Positions 34,951 to 47,621 are shown, counted from the first letter of the stretch. The stretch is DNA of 64,000 nucleotides from Magnolia sinica (GCF_029962835.1 NC_080588.1:18122001-18186000), one strand, 5' to 3'. Made by a program: numbers and translations. The notes: generated by a model not told the origin, from the sequence alone.

Positions 34951-35100
34951 CAGTAGTTGGACTACCGCCGGCGGTAGTCTGAGTACCGCTCACTGACTTT
35001 TTGCCCGTTCCCCTGTCTTGTTAGGTGTAACAGCGAAACAGGGATGTCAGTACCTGCAACGGTACTCCGAGTACCACTAGCAGTAATTCGATTACCGCCT
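34951..35100 (+). promoter_or_regulatory. LTR-type dyad motifs upstream of the second antisense gene
   Basis: A perfect 18-base palindrome ACTACCGCCGGCGGTAGT lies at about 34961-34978, with related motifs at 34979-34990 and 35046-35100 (GTACCACTAGCAGTAATT). The same motif family lies in the LTR. A pyrimidine-rich leader (35105-35278) and the ATG at 35279 follow. Regulatory function inferred. Confidence 0.5.
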
Positions 35101-35278
35101 CTGTCCATCTTTTCTTCCAGCAAGTCCTCTTCTTCTCTGTACATTCTACCGCACCTTTCTGGACATTCTTTCTCTGCCTTGACATCCGAATCCATCTCTT
35201 TTGTCCCCTTCTTCTTTCCTTTGTCTTTTCTCCTTTTGTCTCCTTCTCTTCTCTATCTTTTCCTTCTTCTTGTCCTTT

Positions 35279-37610
35279 ATGGCTGGTCATGATGAGAATG
35301 TTGGTGGGTCCATGAATAAGGGGGAGATGGGTGGGGGTTTTGGAATTTATGGTAATGGAGGCTCTTTTATGGATGGGTTGATGGAGGTTAGTGATGAAGA
35401 GGTTAATGCCATTTATCGCATGACTCCTACCACCATTAATGGAGGGTATGAGGTTGGATTGGATGGGATGGATAGGTTTGATGGGTTTATTGGTGTGGAT
35501 GGATTTGATGTTTCCATGCCTAGTGAGCCATCGGGTGTTGGGATTGTGGGACCATCGGATGGTGCAGATGGTGTTGGAGGGATGGTGAACGGTCCGGACC
35601 TTGGTGGGTCGCTTTTAGATGTCGGAGATGGTATGTTGATGGGAGTGGATGGTGTGGATGGGATGGATCGGGTCCGAATGGGTGGCAGGCCCCACTTTGG
35701 TGGTTCGAGCGGTTTGGATCTGGTAGGCGATGGACTTCTTGCGGATGGCTTGGGTCAGATATTCAGTGCGGACTTTGAGGTAGTGATGGGATAGTCGGCT
35801 GTTGTAGGGGATCAGGGTACTGGTCTAGTCAGCTACTGGGATACTATAGGCGTTGTAGCTCTTGGGGCATGTGCTTTCCAGACTACTCCTGATGTGGCGA
35901 TCATTGGCAGCTCGGGCCCACTTGTTGTAACTTTTCAGGACACTCTGCGGGATGCGATGGGCGAGTCTAGTTTCTTCCGTCACCATGAGATAGATCTGTT
36001 GGATGAGGGGATGCCCATCTTCGATGATTCTCCCATTGACCCGGGGTTCCAGATTGTAGAGGGTGTGCCTCTTTGGACTTGCCGATTGCAGCCATGCAGC
36101 ACCTGTTCTAAGCGGTTATATATCTGGATTGAGATCTTGACCGAATCTGAGATCTTTGAGTTGGGCTCCATGGGTTTTCGAGAGGTTCTTCACTTCCACC
36201 GTGTTCACCTAGATTGGTAATTATTGAGTGCGGCTTTGTATGATTGGGTTCCAGCGTTGAACCTATTTTCCTTTAATGATTTGAAGATGGATCCATCTTT
36301 GGAGGAGTTTGCACACCTGTCTGGTCTTCCTCTCGCTCGGGAGCTTATGTTCCTTCGTCTGAGCTGGTTCGTCCAGTTGATCTGATCCCTTGGTTTGGAT
36401 TTTCAGCTGCTTTTCCCACTACAGAGGGTGGAACTGATGAGTTTTCGCTCAAGCTTCTGTATGATCGCTGTTTGACTGCTCGAGGGGGCCTTGGATCCGT
36501 TCGCTAGCTTTAGTGCTTGAGCGCACTATTATTTTGTATCCTGGATGAGTTGCACTTCTCAGGCTGGCAGCAGTCTTCATTAGCAGTTCTACTGGATGTG
36601 TTCCACCGCGTTCTGGGCCGCAGAAGTATTGTTTCTGTGGTGCCAGCGGAGCTCTTTCTGGGCTTGACCGATTGCTCTCTTGGTCACACTCATATCCTCC
36701 GGGGCTATTGTTCCTTTCTCCAGGTATCTTTCATTTTTACTTTTCTTCTACTCTGATGCCTATTTGTGCCTTTGAACTTGACTCATACCTCTATCTAGGT
36801 ATGGCTGTGGGAGCAGCTTCATATGACTCCTCCACTTGTGTGGCCTGAGTCCCGCGGTGACGATGTGCTATCTCTGTTGCTCGATGGCCTTCCTTTCGGT
36901 GTTGAGGCCACTGAATCATTCTACCGTCATATGCTTTCTCAGGTTCGGGGATGGGAGGTTAGCTTGGAGGCTTCATGGCTCTGCCGCTTGCCTTTGATTT
37001 GTAGCACAGCTCGCACTCCTTTGTTGTTGCTGAGTCTTCGAGGGTACTTCTCTTACTATCCTGTACGATTTCTTCGGCAGTTCAGATTCTGGTAGGATGT
37101 CTCGGACTTCGCCTTTTCTGGATTTGGACATGCTCCTCTTCCTTCCGACTTCACCTTTAGCGAGTCTAGATATCTTGGCAGGGTTGCTTGGATGCGGCGG
37201 CTCTAGAGTTTGAGTCTTGGGCTCCACCTTTAGCGACAGTGCCATATCAGTGATGGGTGGCAGAGCAGTCACTTTATCATCAGGTCCCAGGTTGGTACTT
37301 GGCGGATGAGGCTGCTGATTGAGATATGGTCAGTGATACCGCTTCGTCTTCCTCGTGTGTTGATGACTTGCTGGAGGCATTCAAGGAGTGACCATTCATT
37401 GATCCGTTGTTTCTTCTGGCGATGCACGGCCACTTGATATTAGAGATTGCTATCCTTCGTCACTCTTGTGAGGACATGGCTCGTCGGCTAGCAGTGTGGA
37501 GGTGGTACGATGAGAGTATGTTCGCTGCGCATTGCCTCGAGAGGGATGGGGTCTTTTACCTGCGCATGAAGGTAGAGAGGCTCAGGCAGAGACTATCGAT
37601 GTATGAGTGA
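35279..37610 (+). pseudogene. Second antisense gene, Grande gene23-like / DUF7745-like
   Basis: The ATG at 35279 (MAGHDENVGGSMNKG) follows a CT-rich leader. The N-terminal 170 residues are Gly/Asp/Met-rich and probably disordered. Stops occur at 35792-35794 and 36218-36220 and a frameshift near 36340. The conserved part reads LYDWVPALNLFSFNDLKMD then PSLEEFAHLSGLP near 36236-36325, and LLDVFHRVL...LGHTHILRGYCSFLQ at 36590-36722. A 75-base intron GTATCT...TCTAG at 36724-36798 joins LQ to VWLWEQLHM in frame. The C-terminus (37407-37610) is Arg/Leu-rich and helix-like. Sequence and position resemble the antisense gene23-type ORFs of Tat elements (family from memory). Function unknown. Confidence 0.7.
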
Positions 37611-38740
37611 TAGGGACTTACCTGGGGTCCTTGATCTGATTGGCTGCTTATCTTGTATGGATGGATATATATCTTTTATTTTTATTTTTATTTATTTATT
37701 TTTATTTCTTTATTTTTGTAAATAGGAAGGCAAATGATGTAAAAGACTTTTTGAAAAGAAAAAGATTTTTTGTGTGTGCCAAAACTTGTGAGTGCTAGCT
37801 CATGTTCAGATTTGTGCTTTGAATGATTGGGATCAGAATATTAAGCTTAGCCTACGTTGTGTGCAGTAGTCTGGGTTGTGTACTTGGGATCTTGGTTTCA
37901 TGACAGCGTGTCCAGGATTGTGTCTTTTGGATTTGAGCAGAGTTTGATAGAACACCGATCCGAAGTTGGTCCTTTCCTTGTATTTCTTCGTTGTACTTGT
38001 TGCCTTGACCTCTTCTGTACCTAGACTTTTTATTTTTTTTATTTATCAACCATTCTTGCCTGTAGTGCCCTTTCAGGTTTTCACTACAATCGGCTTTTCC
38101 CGTCATTTTTGCCCGTAATGTCCTTTTGGATTTTCACTACATCTCTGGTTTTAGATCTTGCCTGCCCCTTGACAGCTATGTTGTTTTTACCCTTGACGCC
38201 TTTTCAGGTTTTCACCAAGTCCGTTATATGTCTGCTATTTTTACTCGAGCTGCCCTTTCGGGTTTTCAACTCGCCTTTTTTGCTTGGGCATGCTTTTCTC
38301 TGTTTTGTGTGTTTTTTTTGGAGTGCCAGAAAAGACGGAGAGACTTCCCTCATAGCCGGCCAACTGGTTTCCTTCCTGTCCTTATATTTGATCACAATTG
38401 TAAACTATTTTTGGTCGGATTATGCAGGATGGTCTTATTCTCTTTTCCTTCTCGGTCTTCTTTTTGAGATTTCCTATCCTTTTTTTTTGTTTCCTCTTAC
38501 TTTTTTTGTTTGTGGTGTTGTTTCTTTTTTTATTTGTTATTTTTTTGGTAGGTACTAGCCTCTTTTTTAACGAGAGAAATGTCGGGTACTCTTCTTTTTG
38601 TTGTTTTTGTACTTGGTGGGAGGAAGGATGGATATCTTTTGGTGGGAGGAGTGACGGGATATTTTTTTATTTTTGTGGGAGGGCTGATAGATACAGCTTT
38701 GCGATTGTACTCATTGACAAGGTTCGGTATAGTTACCCGT
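37611..38740. other. T/C-rich spacer between antisense gene and integrase
   Basis: No conserved ORF. 37670-37720 is T-rich. Around 38050-38280 there are four degenerate copies of a unit containing CCTTTCAGGTTTTCACTACA, spaced by 50-80 bases. Hydrophobic ORFs at 38109-38742 result from poly-T-rich DNA and have no other support. Confidence 0.6.
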
Positions 38741-39890
38741 GATGGATTTTCAAATTATCGGCGTTGATGGGTTTGGGAAGATCTTCTCCTCTCAGGCTGG
38801 TGAGCTGAAAAGCACCTCCTGGGAATACCTCTCAAATGATAAGCAGTCCATCGCAAGAGGGTTTGAACTTTCCTTTGAGATTTGACAGATGCGATGGTAA
38901 GATGCGCTTCATGACCATGTTACCGACTTTGAAGCTCCTCTTTTAGACCATCTTGTTGTAGGCCCGCGCGATCTTTCTTTGGTAGCATTATGAGTGGCTC
39001 AGCGCACCCATGCACTTTTTGTCTGTCAGGTGTAGTAAATTGTATCTTGCTTGTTGCCACTTGCCTTCCTTGACTTCGCTTTCCAACAATAATCTGAGTG
39101 ATGCGATTTCGATTTCGACCGGTAGCACTACTTCCATTCCGTATGCAAGTTCGTATGGAGTTGCACCCGTAGCAGACCGTACAGACGTCTGAAAGGCCCA
39201 GAGTGTGTATGGGAGCATTTTCGACCAATCACAATGTCTTGACCATTTTCTCCAGTATGCGGACGATAGTCTTATTTGCAGCTTCAACCTCACCATTCAT
39301 CTGAGGACGGTAAGGACTTGATCGATGCCGTTGAATCTTGAATTTGTCGAGGAAGCCGCCCATCCTTTTATTGACGAACAGAGTTCCGTTGTCTGATGGC
39401 CTGAGGAATCCCATATCGGCTAATGATATTGTTCTTCATAAACTTGACCATGTGAGATGCTGTGATGGTGGTGTAGGATGCTGCCTCTATCCACTTGGTG
39501 AAGTAATCTACTACCACCAGGATGTATTCATGCCCGTTTGAAGCTTTGGAGTTGACTTTGCCGATGATGTCAAGTCCCCATATAGAGAAGGGCCATGGTG
39601 TCGTCAGGTTGTAAAGTCCAGAAGCAGGCGTATGAATTGGTTCACGTGCTCCTGACATTTGAAGCACTTCTTGACATGTTTGCAGCAATCTGTCTTCATC
39701 GTGAGCCAGTAGTAGCCGAGCCATAGAATCTTCTTTGCCATCATATGTCCATTCATGTGTGGGCCACAAAGTCCTTCATGGATTTCTGACGTGGTCTGGG
39801 CGGCTTCTGTTTCATTCACACAGCAGAGAAGGACTTGGTTAAAGGATCGCTTGTAGAGGATGCCCCCGGTGATCGTGAACTGTGCTGCTA
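38741..39890 (-). pseudogene. pol: Tat-like integrase
   Basis: The zinc-binding N-domain ends in CFKCQEHVNQ near 39665. The catalytic core starts IWGLDIIGKV (39540-39570) and includes VVVDYFTKWIEAA. The second and third acidic positions are near 39375-39410 (RQRNSV / NGTLFVN, across a frame break) and 39290 (MNGEVEAANKTI). The C-terminal part at 38988-39296 reads WSKMLPYTLWAFQTS and ATPYELAYGMEVVLPVEIEI. The polyprotein ends with a stop at 38741-38743. No chromodomain is seen, which fits the Tat/Athila side of Ty3/gypsy. Frameshifts near 39230 and 39600 disable it. Confidence 0.85.
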
Positions 39891-40992
39891 GTCACTAGAG
39901 AGTGCAACAATCGGTTGATGTCGCTCCTTCCGGGTACTTCTGATGCTCGAGATATTCCTTGATGTCTGTGTACCATGCCTGATCATTCGAGGAGGTTTCA
40001 GCTTCGTTTATCTGCAGGCAGAACGTGGGTTCCTCTTGGAGCTCGACAGTGAGCTCCCATTCAGCAACTCCTTTTGGGACCTCTAGCATTGAGGCGAGGG
40101 TAGTTAGAGCGTCCGAAATTGGTTCTTGGCTCCAGGCATGTAAGAGAACATGATCTCTTTGAATTCCTCGATTAGATTATCCAGATAGACGTGATAAGGG
40201 ATCAACTTTTCATCCTTGGTCTTCCAGTCATCATTCATCTGATTGATAATGAGTTGTGAATCTCTAAAGACTCGCTACTTCTTCACGTTGAGGATAATGG
40301 CTTCTTTCAGACCAGCAATACATGCTTCATATTCGACTACGTTGTTGGTGCATTAGAATGCCAATCGCCTGGATATGGGAATTAGGACGTCATCGAGAGA
40401 GTAGAATATGACGCCTACTCCACTCCCTTTTGAGTTTGCGGCTCTGTCAAAGAAGAGTGTCTACTCTCCTGCCTTTCTTTCTTCTTCTTCCTCAATCAGG
40501 AGGATGTCCTCATCAGGGAAGAAGGTCTTCAGCAGTTGGTAATTAGGCAGAGAGTGTGTTGCTAGGTGGTCAGCCAGTGCTTGTCCGTTGATTGCCTTCT
40601 GAGTGACATAGGCATGTTGAACTTGGAAAGCAGTAGTTGCCATTTTGCGATCTGCCCGTTAGTGCTAGTTTTTCGAACAAGTACTTCAACGGGTCCATGC
40701 GAGTGAGCAGTAGGATTGGGTGAGTGATCATGTATTTTCATAGCCGTTGCATTGCCCAAACTAGGCCGAGGCATGTTTTCTCTAAGCTGGAGTATTTGCC
40801 TTCGTAGCTCGTGAATCGTCAGCTTAGATAGTAGATCGCTTGCTCCTTTCTTCCTGTGTCATTGTGTTGGCCGAGGACGCATCCGATTGCTTCTGCTGTG
40901 ACAGAGATATACAACAATAGTGGCCTACCTGGGGTAGGTGGTATGAGCACTGGGGGATTTAGTAGATACTTCTTGATTTTATCGAAGGCCAT
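39891..40992 (-). pseudogene. pol: Tat-like RNase H region
   Basis: 40990-40780 continues from RT (SVTAEAIGCVLGQHND near 40900, an RNase H-like start). 40774-40461 and 40089-39895 hold scattered open pieces of the tether and a probable second RNase H region, with many stops. The last piece (WYTDIKEYLEHQKYPEG) leads into the integrase zinc finger. The length of about 1.1 kb between RT and IN is compatible with the dual RNase H arrangement of Tat elements. Confidence 0.65.
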
Positions 40993-42100
40993 TTAACAAT
41001 CCTCGCTACATTCCTTCGGCGAATTCTTCCTTAGAAGCTTGAATATGGGCTCACAGATTAGTGTGAGCTGCGCAATGAATTCGCTGATATAGTGGATCCT
41101 TCTGAGGAAATCCAGAATCTCTTTTTCGGTATTGGGCGGTGGCATTTTGATGATTACCTTGGTCTTGGTCTCGTCCACTCGTATGTCATCTTTGCTGACG
41201 ATGAAGCTTAACAGCTTGCCTTCGGTTGCACCGAAGTCATGCTTTTGCGGGTTGAGGCGGAGCTTGAACTTATCCAACTTGTCGAAGAGCTTCTTGAGGT
41301 CTTCAAAATGTCTTTTGATTGTGCGAGATTTGATGATCATATCGTTCACATAGACTTTCATTTCCTTATTTATCATGTCGTGGAGCAAGGCAGTCATGGC
41401 TCGCTGATATGTTGCTCCCGCGTTCTTCAACTCGAAAAGCATAACCCGGTAGCAGAAAGTTCCCCATGGTGTGATAAAAGAAGTCTTCTCTTGATCTTCG
41501 ATGGCCATCTTAATCTAATTGTAGCCCGAGAAGCCGTCCATGAAGGAGAAGATCTTATGTCCAGCAGTATTGTCTACCAGTTTGTCGATGTGAGGCAAAG
41601 GAAAATCGTCTTTAGGACTTGATTTGTTAAGGTCCCTGACGTCGATGCACATCCTGACTTTGCCATCCTTCTTTGGAACTGGTACGATATTTGTGAGCCA
41701 TTTCGAATAGTTGGAGACTACCAGGAACCTCGTGTTGTATTGCTTGATAACTTCATCACGGACCTTCAGGGCCCATTCTGGTTTCATTCTTTGTAGCTTT
41801 TGCTTGATAGGTTTCATGTCTGGCTTTGTTGGCAAGTGGTGTACTACCAAGTCTTCATCGAGCCCTGGCATGTCCTTGTAAGAGAAAGCAAAGTTGGACA
41901 ACCTCGGTCTCAGGAATTCCATTATCCTCTGCTTGTATTCCGGAGACTGATCTACCGATGCGCACTTCTCTAGGGAGTTCTGCTGATCCCAAGTTCACAA
42001 TTTCAAAGTTGTCTGCCACAACTTTGGCCTTCGTTTCGAACCTTTCGAGGGAGTCCTCAAGTTCGAGAGCCGTATCATCATTTTCCTCATCTTAGGCTTC
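40993..42100 (-). pseudogene. pol: Tat-like reverse transcriptase
   Basis: 41922-41515 contains the RT N-terminus (VPVPKKDGKVRMCIDVRDLN) and ends at an in-frame TAG after FSGYN. 41508-40993 continues in the same frame (TSFITPWGTFCYRVM, AGATYQRAM). At the active site the sequence is VYVNDMIIKS, with Asn replacing the second position's Asp. An acidic linker DFDLELDFELMG lies before RT near 42110. Degraded but easily recognised as Ty3/gypsy. Confidence 0.9.
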
Positions 42101-42620
42101 ATCCAAACCCATGAGCTCGAAGTCCAACTCTAAATCGAAATCATATGAGTCGACCTCAAACTCGGGCATTGCGTGTAAAGTGTTTGGCACAGTGATTTTT
42201 AAAAGTTTTTCTGCTGTTTTTGTGTTTTGAAGATTTTTCGATGTTTTGTGATTTTGAGAAGTATTTGATGTTTTGTGATTTTTGGAATATGTGATGTTTT
42301 TGTGTTTTGAAGGTTTTTTATTTTTTATTTTTTTGTGTCGCCAAGGGATCCTGAACAGGATGGTGTTGCAAACCATGATTGATCCTGCCCTGACTCGGGG
42401 TACCAATTGCTATTTACATTGACATTTTTTTTGGGGACCGACAACTATGGGTGATTCATTGGCCGACTCGATTGTTAGGGGGTGGCTATCCAGCCTGGTT
42501 CTTTCCCTCTTTCGATCCTGTTGTGCTGCTCTATTTATACTTGTAGGCCATCGGTCCTGATGACCATGATGTCTGCTGGGCCAAGTTCGAAATTTGAGTC
42601 TAATCCGACCTCTTCACTTA
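42101..42620 (-). other. Stop-rich AT spacer between protease and RT (intron-like position)
   Basis: Rich in TTTTGTGTTTTGAAG-like repeats (42190-42310) and stops in all minus frames. Ogre-group elements carry a spliced intron between protease and RT; the position fits. No convincing donor/acceptor pair was identified, and an unrelated insertion is possible. Confidence 0.4.
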
Positions 42621-43800
42621 GAAGTTGAAGCTCTTTAGGCTCCTCAAGTTCACACTTTGGTGGAATGTTGATATCTGTCCAGTTGAGGGAAGGCCAGTTT
42701 CCTTTGTCAATCCAATGGATGGGCTGCTTTTGCCCCTTGTGCTGATGATTTGTTGGTGGGGGTGTTTCCCCTTAACTATTGGTGGGGATGTGTGCCTCCT
42801 CGTTCTTGCCTGTGTCCTTTGTAATGGGCACTCCTGGTCCTGGGTCCTCTGTGGGTGGCCCTGCTTCCATGCCCCTAGTTTCATGTGATGGGTCTAGGGG
42901 TTCTGCCCCTGGCATTGGATGTGCTTTTGATGCCTTGAGGATCTTATCCCACCTTATTGGTAGCCAAATGGACTCCTGGCTAGAATGTTCTATTAGATTG
43001 AGCTGCTGGAGGTGATCTTCAAGGGAGATCATCGTGTCACTACAGACTGCTCCGGGCTTTTCAAACTTAATGGGTGTGCACTTGAGTGGTTACCTCTTCT
43101 TAGACCTTACAACCTGATCTTCCGGTGTTAGTTGATACCCCAGTCCCTGTCTTTGCATGTTGGCACGGGCTGGTTTTACTACCATACCTTTCTCTTGGAA
43201 TTCGGTACGGTAGTTCAGGATTAAATGTTCAACAGGAGGGATGACATATTCGACTGCAAGCGGGTGAGGATTGGCAATGGAGTTCACAATTTTAAACTCG
43301 AAACTGTGATACGATATGTCACCCTCTGTATGCTGGACGTCAATCACTAGAATGTCAATTTTTGGGGTATTGACCGCCACTAGTAGGATGATTTTCGGCT
43401 TAGCCAGCATTGAGATGATTTGATTTTCCGACAGGAATTTGACCCTTTGATGGTGAGTGGATGAGATGGCTCTAACAGCATGGAGCCATGGCCGTCCCAA
43501 TAGAAGGTTGAAAGAGGCAGGAATATCGATAATCTGGAATGTGACTAGAGTTATGTCTGGTCCAATATGTAACTCAATGTTTATTTCCGCTTCTACCTGC
43601 CTTCAGGAGTTATCAAAAGCTCGGACACTCATGGTGCTGGGTCGGAAAGAAGATGGTTCTATCCCTAAACGTTCGGCAGTCCTCAGAGGGCAAACATTTA
43701 GGCTTGATCCATTGTCTATAAGCATGAGTGGGACTTTGAAATTCTTGTAACGGACAATTATATTTAATGAGCGTCCATGTTTGTGGCCCTCGGGCGGTAA
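42621..43800 (-). pseudogene. Tat-like aspartic protease and linker
   Basis: The active site reads MLIDNGSSLNVCPL near 43690-43735 and the flap/C-terminal part NLLLGRPWLHAV near 43470-43500. The DNG form instead of DSG/DTG is, from memory, usual in this lineage. 43500-43090 is open. 42884-42618 is a Pro/Gln-rich linker. Frame breaks occur near 43613 and 43080. Confidence 0.8.
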
Positions 43801-46738
43801 CTCCTCGTTTGAGAATGTGATCGCTCATGGTGTGAGGAGTTGGCCGATCATGCTTGCCACCATTTCAGGTGGTACGTTAGGAGAGATGTGTGCATCATTC
43901 AGTGTCCTTGCAAAGATCTCTCGGTGTGATCTTAATGTACACAAGAGTTCCCAGATGAAAATCTGTGCGGGAATGGACTTGAGCTGAGCTATTATGTTGT
44001 AAACGGTGTCAACTTTGTGGGTTGTTCTTGCCACAGTTCCCCGGGTTTCTTTTGGGTTCTGATTATCTCTTTTGAAATACCTTCCGTTGTTGCCCACTTC
44101 GGCACATTCAGGATAGTGCCATGGGACTGCCTTTGGATTATAAGAGGGAACCATCCTCCCTTCCAGATATATCACTGGCTCTTGAGGTTGAGTGATGGGA
44201 TTTGTCTGTGGTAGACTCAAGGACTTTCCATGGGATGCGACTAAATCCTCATAGGGTTTAACAGTGGGATTTTCCTCCTCCTTTTAATGTGTACTTTGTG
44301 AAGGAGGGATCCTCTGGGCATGTGCCAATTGGTGAGGCAAGAGGAAACTTGGAGATTGGATAGGGGTGCCCCTTGCAGGGCTAGTGAGGCGAGATCAGGG
44401 AGACCGATTAGAAGGATGATAGGTTCAGGACCTGACCTTTTTGGATATGCCGGGGGTGGGGCTAGATGTGCCCCTTGGAGGGTGAAAGATTGAGATTATG
44501 ACCTGGATGTTGTTGAAGCCCTTTGGAGGGTGAGAGGTTGTGCTACCGGTGCCGCTTCGAGTACGAAAAGCGGTGTGGTTGGTGCTACTTTGAGAATGAG
44601 AGGTGAAGTTGTCGGTGCTGCTTCGAGGAATATCTGCAGTCTAGGTGAAGGCGCTTGTTGGTATCTCCATGTCCGATTTGTTGTATTAGGCGTGATTGCT
44701 TGTATGGAGTGATATGGGAAAGAGTATGTGAGATGCTCTCTTTCGATGTTGCTCACGGTAGAGGTGCCAAACATGTTGGGTCCCGCTGGATGTGATGGTA
44801 GGGGATTTTAGAGAATGTTGGCTTGATTGGCATTACCAGCCTGCGGGGTAATTGCGATCTTCTGGCTCTCGATCAAGTCTTGAATCGCGTGTTTCAAGGT
44901 GAAACAACGGTCTATTAGATGATCGAGAGCCTGATGATATGCGCAATACTGGTTTTTATGGTATCCTGGTGGCATGGGATTTGGCGGAAGCCGAGGCTGA
45001 AGTGGTGTCAAGAGTTGCCTTTGCATCAGCATTGTCAAGACCTGACTGTATGTTTGTGTTAGAGGGGTGAACTTTCTACCTAGCATCGCTTGCTTGTATG
45101 GGCTTTGCGCATTTCACCGAAGCTGTTGCTGAGGTGGCTACACCTGATATCCCTGTTGGGCTTGCTGTGGCTGGTATTGTCAGTTCGGTGGCTAGTATTG
45201 CCTATCTTGTTGTGGCTCCGGTTGCGAGGCGTATTGGTTGTCTTAAGCGTTGGCGACGATATTGTTGACCTCTGTGGTGCGTTGCGTGGGAGCAATACTG
45301 TTTCCATTCCCATATCTGACAGGTTTCCTCTCGACTTTGTTTCTTTTGATTGAGGGGACCCTGTGCGGCCATGGAGAAATGATTCCGGCTCTGATCTCGG
45401 CTTCCACTTGTTCCCCAGCTCATCCGAGCTGGGAGAAATTCACGTATGGGTACGAGATCAGATATCCAGAAATGCTTGGGTTTGCAGAATAGACGATCAT
45501 GGATATCTACTCTTCGTCATCGATGAGCTTTCTTATTCGGGCTGCCATGGCCCGCCATCGCCTTACGTATGCTGATAATGACTCGTCACTTTTCTGTCTC
45601 AGGGCATCCAGGTCTACCCTTCCCGGAGCCATGTTTAGGTTATAGGAAAATCTGTTAATGAATGCCTAAGAGAGTCTTTTCCAAGTCCTGATTTGATGGC
45701 TGTCCAGTGAGGTGTACCAATCCAGAGCGTCACCTTTAAGAGATTCCTGGAAGAGCCGTATCAAGGCTCCATCATTCCCTGCTATCGCGTTGAGTTCCCC
45801 ACAAAATGCTTTCAAGTGTGCTGTGGGACACCCACTACCATCATACCTCTTGAATTTGGGCACCTCGAAGTTTGGAGGTACCCGAGCATCTGGAAAGGGA
45901 CATAGGTCCCTGAACTTGGTGGATGGATGATCCACCCCGTGTTACCTCTGTAGTTGGTTCTGCACCATTTGTAGTTGTTCCCACAATTCCTCAATCTCTG
46001 ATCTGTTATGCTGTGCGTATCTTGCCCCTTGTTGTAGGGCTTGTGCTACCCGTAAGGATCGACTTCCTCGATCCTTTGGTTTGCCAGAATGGGGGGTTGT
46101 TGGAAAGAAGATGGACTTCCGGTGGTGAGAAGTAATTGAAATTGAACACTGCTCCCTTTCGGAGGAGGGTGTGATGTACGGAAATAGCTCCCGCTTGGGT
46201 TATCTGCCAATTCCAAAATGTTGCTCCCGTTAGGGGTAGTGAATTGGACTCAAAATTGACCCCCTTCATGGGCATCTACCAGTTCTTGTCTGTGGTTCCT
46301 GTTAGGGGGAACGGATGTTGTAACTCAATTGTTGTGATGTGTTGAATAATGATGTGTGGGAGGGTTGCTCCCGTTTGCTGGTTGTTGTTGATCTTGTGTT
46401 GACTCCTCTGGGAGAGGGAGGATAGGATTTGCTGGAGGAATGAGGAAAAAAGCAAAAGGAGTTTGAGGGCTTGAACTGTTCTGTACACTAGGCTGGGTTA
46501 CGTGTGTATTCAGTGTGGCACTTAGTACCAGGCGAAGCAATAGCTCTTGCATTGCCCGGAGACTTTGGGCCATCTCTTACATGGTTACATTAGCTTGTGG
46601 GTCTGTTGGAGCTGTTGGAGGTAACGGTGCGAGTGTTGGTTAAGGTGCGGGTGCTGATGTTTCAGGAGCTAGCTGAGCTGTCGGCTCTTCTTCATGGGTA
46701 GCCTGAGAGGTCATGGCTGCGCGCGATTGAGTGGTCAT
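43801..46738 (-). pseudogene. gag: Tat-like gag
   Basis: The start is taken at the ATG at 46736-46738 (MTTQSRAAMTS), followed by an acidic/Pro-rich N-terminus with a stop about 32 codons in. The retrotransposon gag domain is at 45935-45666 (ELNAIAGNDGAL, FQESLKGDALDWYTSL). A zinc-binding-like YCAYHQALDHLIDRC lies near 44890-44950. 44774-44496 is Pro/Ala/Thr-rich. Several frameshifts and stops. Gag would package element RNA. Confidence 0.8.
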
Positions 46739-46869
46739 GGTTCAGATCAGTACCTAAGCAAGTGTAAGCCAAAGATTAATTTTTTTTGTTGAATGCAATG
46801 GTGAATGTCCCATGAGAGTAAAGTATCACAGACTTTCGAGTCGGATCTCAGCTAGTGCGAGTTAGCAAT

Positions 46870-46887
46870 TCCCCAGTGAAGTCGTCA
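46870..46887 (-). other. Primer binding site of the Tat-like element
   Basis: The minus strand reads TGACGACTTCACTGGGGA three bases from the LTR edge at 46891. It resembles the tRNA-Arg-type PBS reported for Ogre/Tat elements, with mutations. Confidence 0.7.
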
Positions 46888-46890
46888 TTC

Positions 46891-47621
46891 TGTGGACACT
46901 GAAAATTAACGCCTATGCTGATTTAAATGTTTTTGGTTTGAAAGATGGGGGTTAGTAGGACGATTTGTGAATGTTGGAGTCAACTAGCTAATTAATCTCA
47001 GAATCCCGCAGTCGGCTAGAAACCACGGAATATGTAAGGTTGGAAAAATCCGAAGACTCTCTTACCTTAGAGTGACTCTTGATCTACAATCCGGGATTCC
47101 AGGTAAGGGACCTTGGTTATAAAGAGGGAAGGTGTTAGGCACCCTCTCTATCCGTACAAATATATGGTCTCTACTTAATGTGATAAAATACTCTGAAAGG
47201 AAGATGGATGCTGTGGTCCGGATGGGACGAGACACATGCGCAGATTTCTGATGCGACAAGATCTGAAGTCTCGGCAAACCACAAAGCATACATTCACAGC
47301 GTGTCTAGAAGGAGGATGTAATGATGCTTATGCAAAAAGGTAAGAAAAATGGACTAAACTACTAGGGATTTCTGATGTGACAGGATCCGTAGTATGGCAA
47401 GTCATAGAGCATACGTTTGCTAAAAGTCTAGAGGAGCAAGAAGGTTAAGAAGGGAGTAAATGTCATGATAGTGTATAAGATGAGTGGATCCTTAGCTTTA
47501 GACTTGGATAGGCTAGAACATGGATTGAACCATGACTAATATGGGCTAGGCTAGAAGAGTCAAGAGGAAAGGCCAGGGGGTGGCTAAAGGATCAAATCTT
47601 GGGGGCTTGAGAGCTCCTTCC

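Noticed and set aside
38109-38742. Hydrophobic ORFs resembling membrane proteins
   Set aside because: Poly-T-rich DNA codes for Phe/Leu runs. Overlapping frames look equally hydrophobic, and part of the tract is a degenerate tandem repeat.
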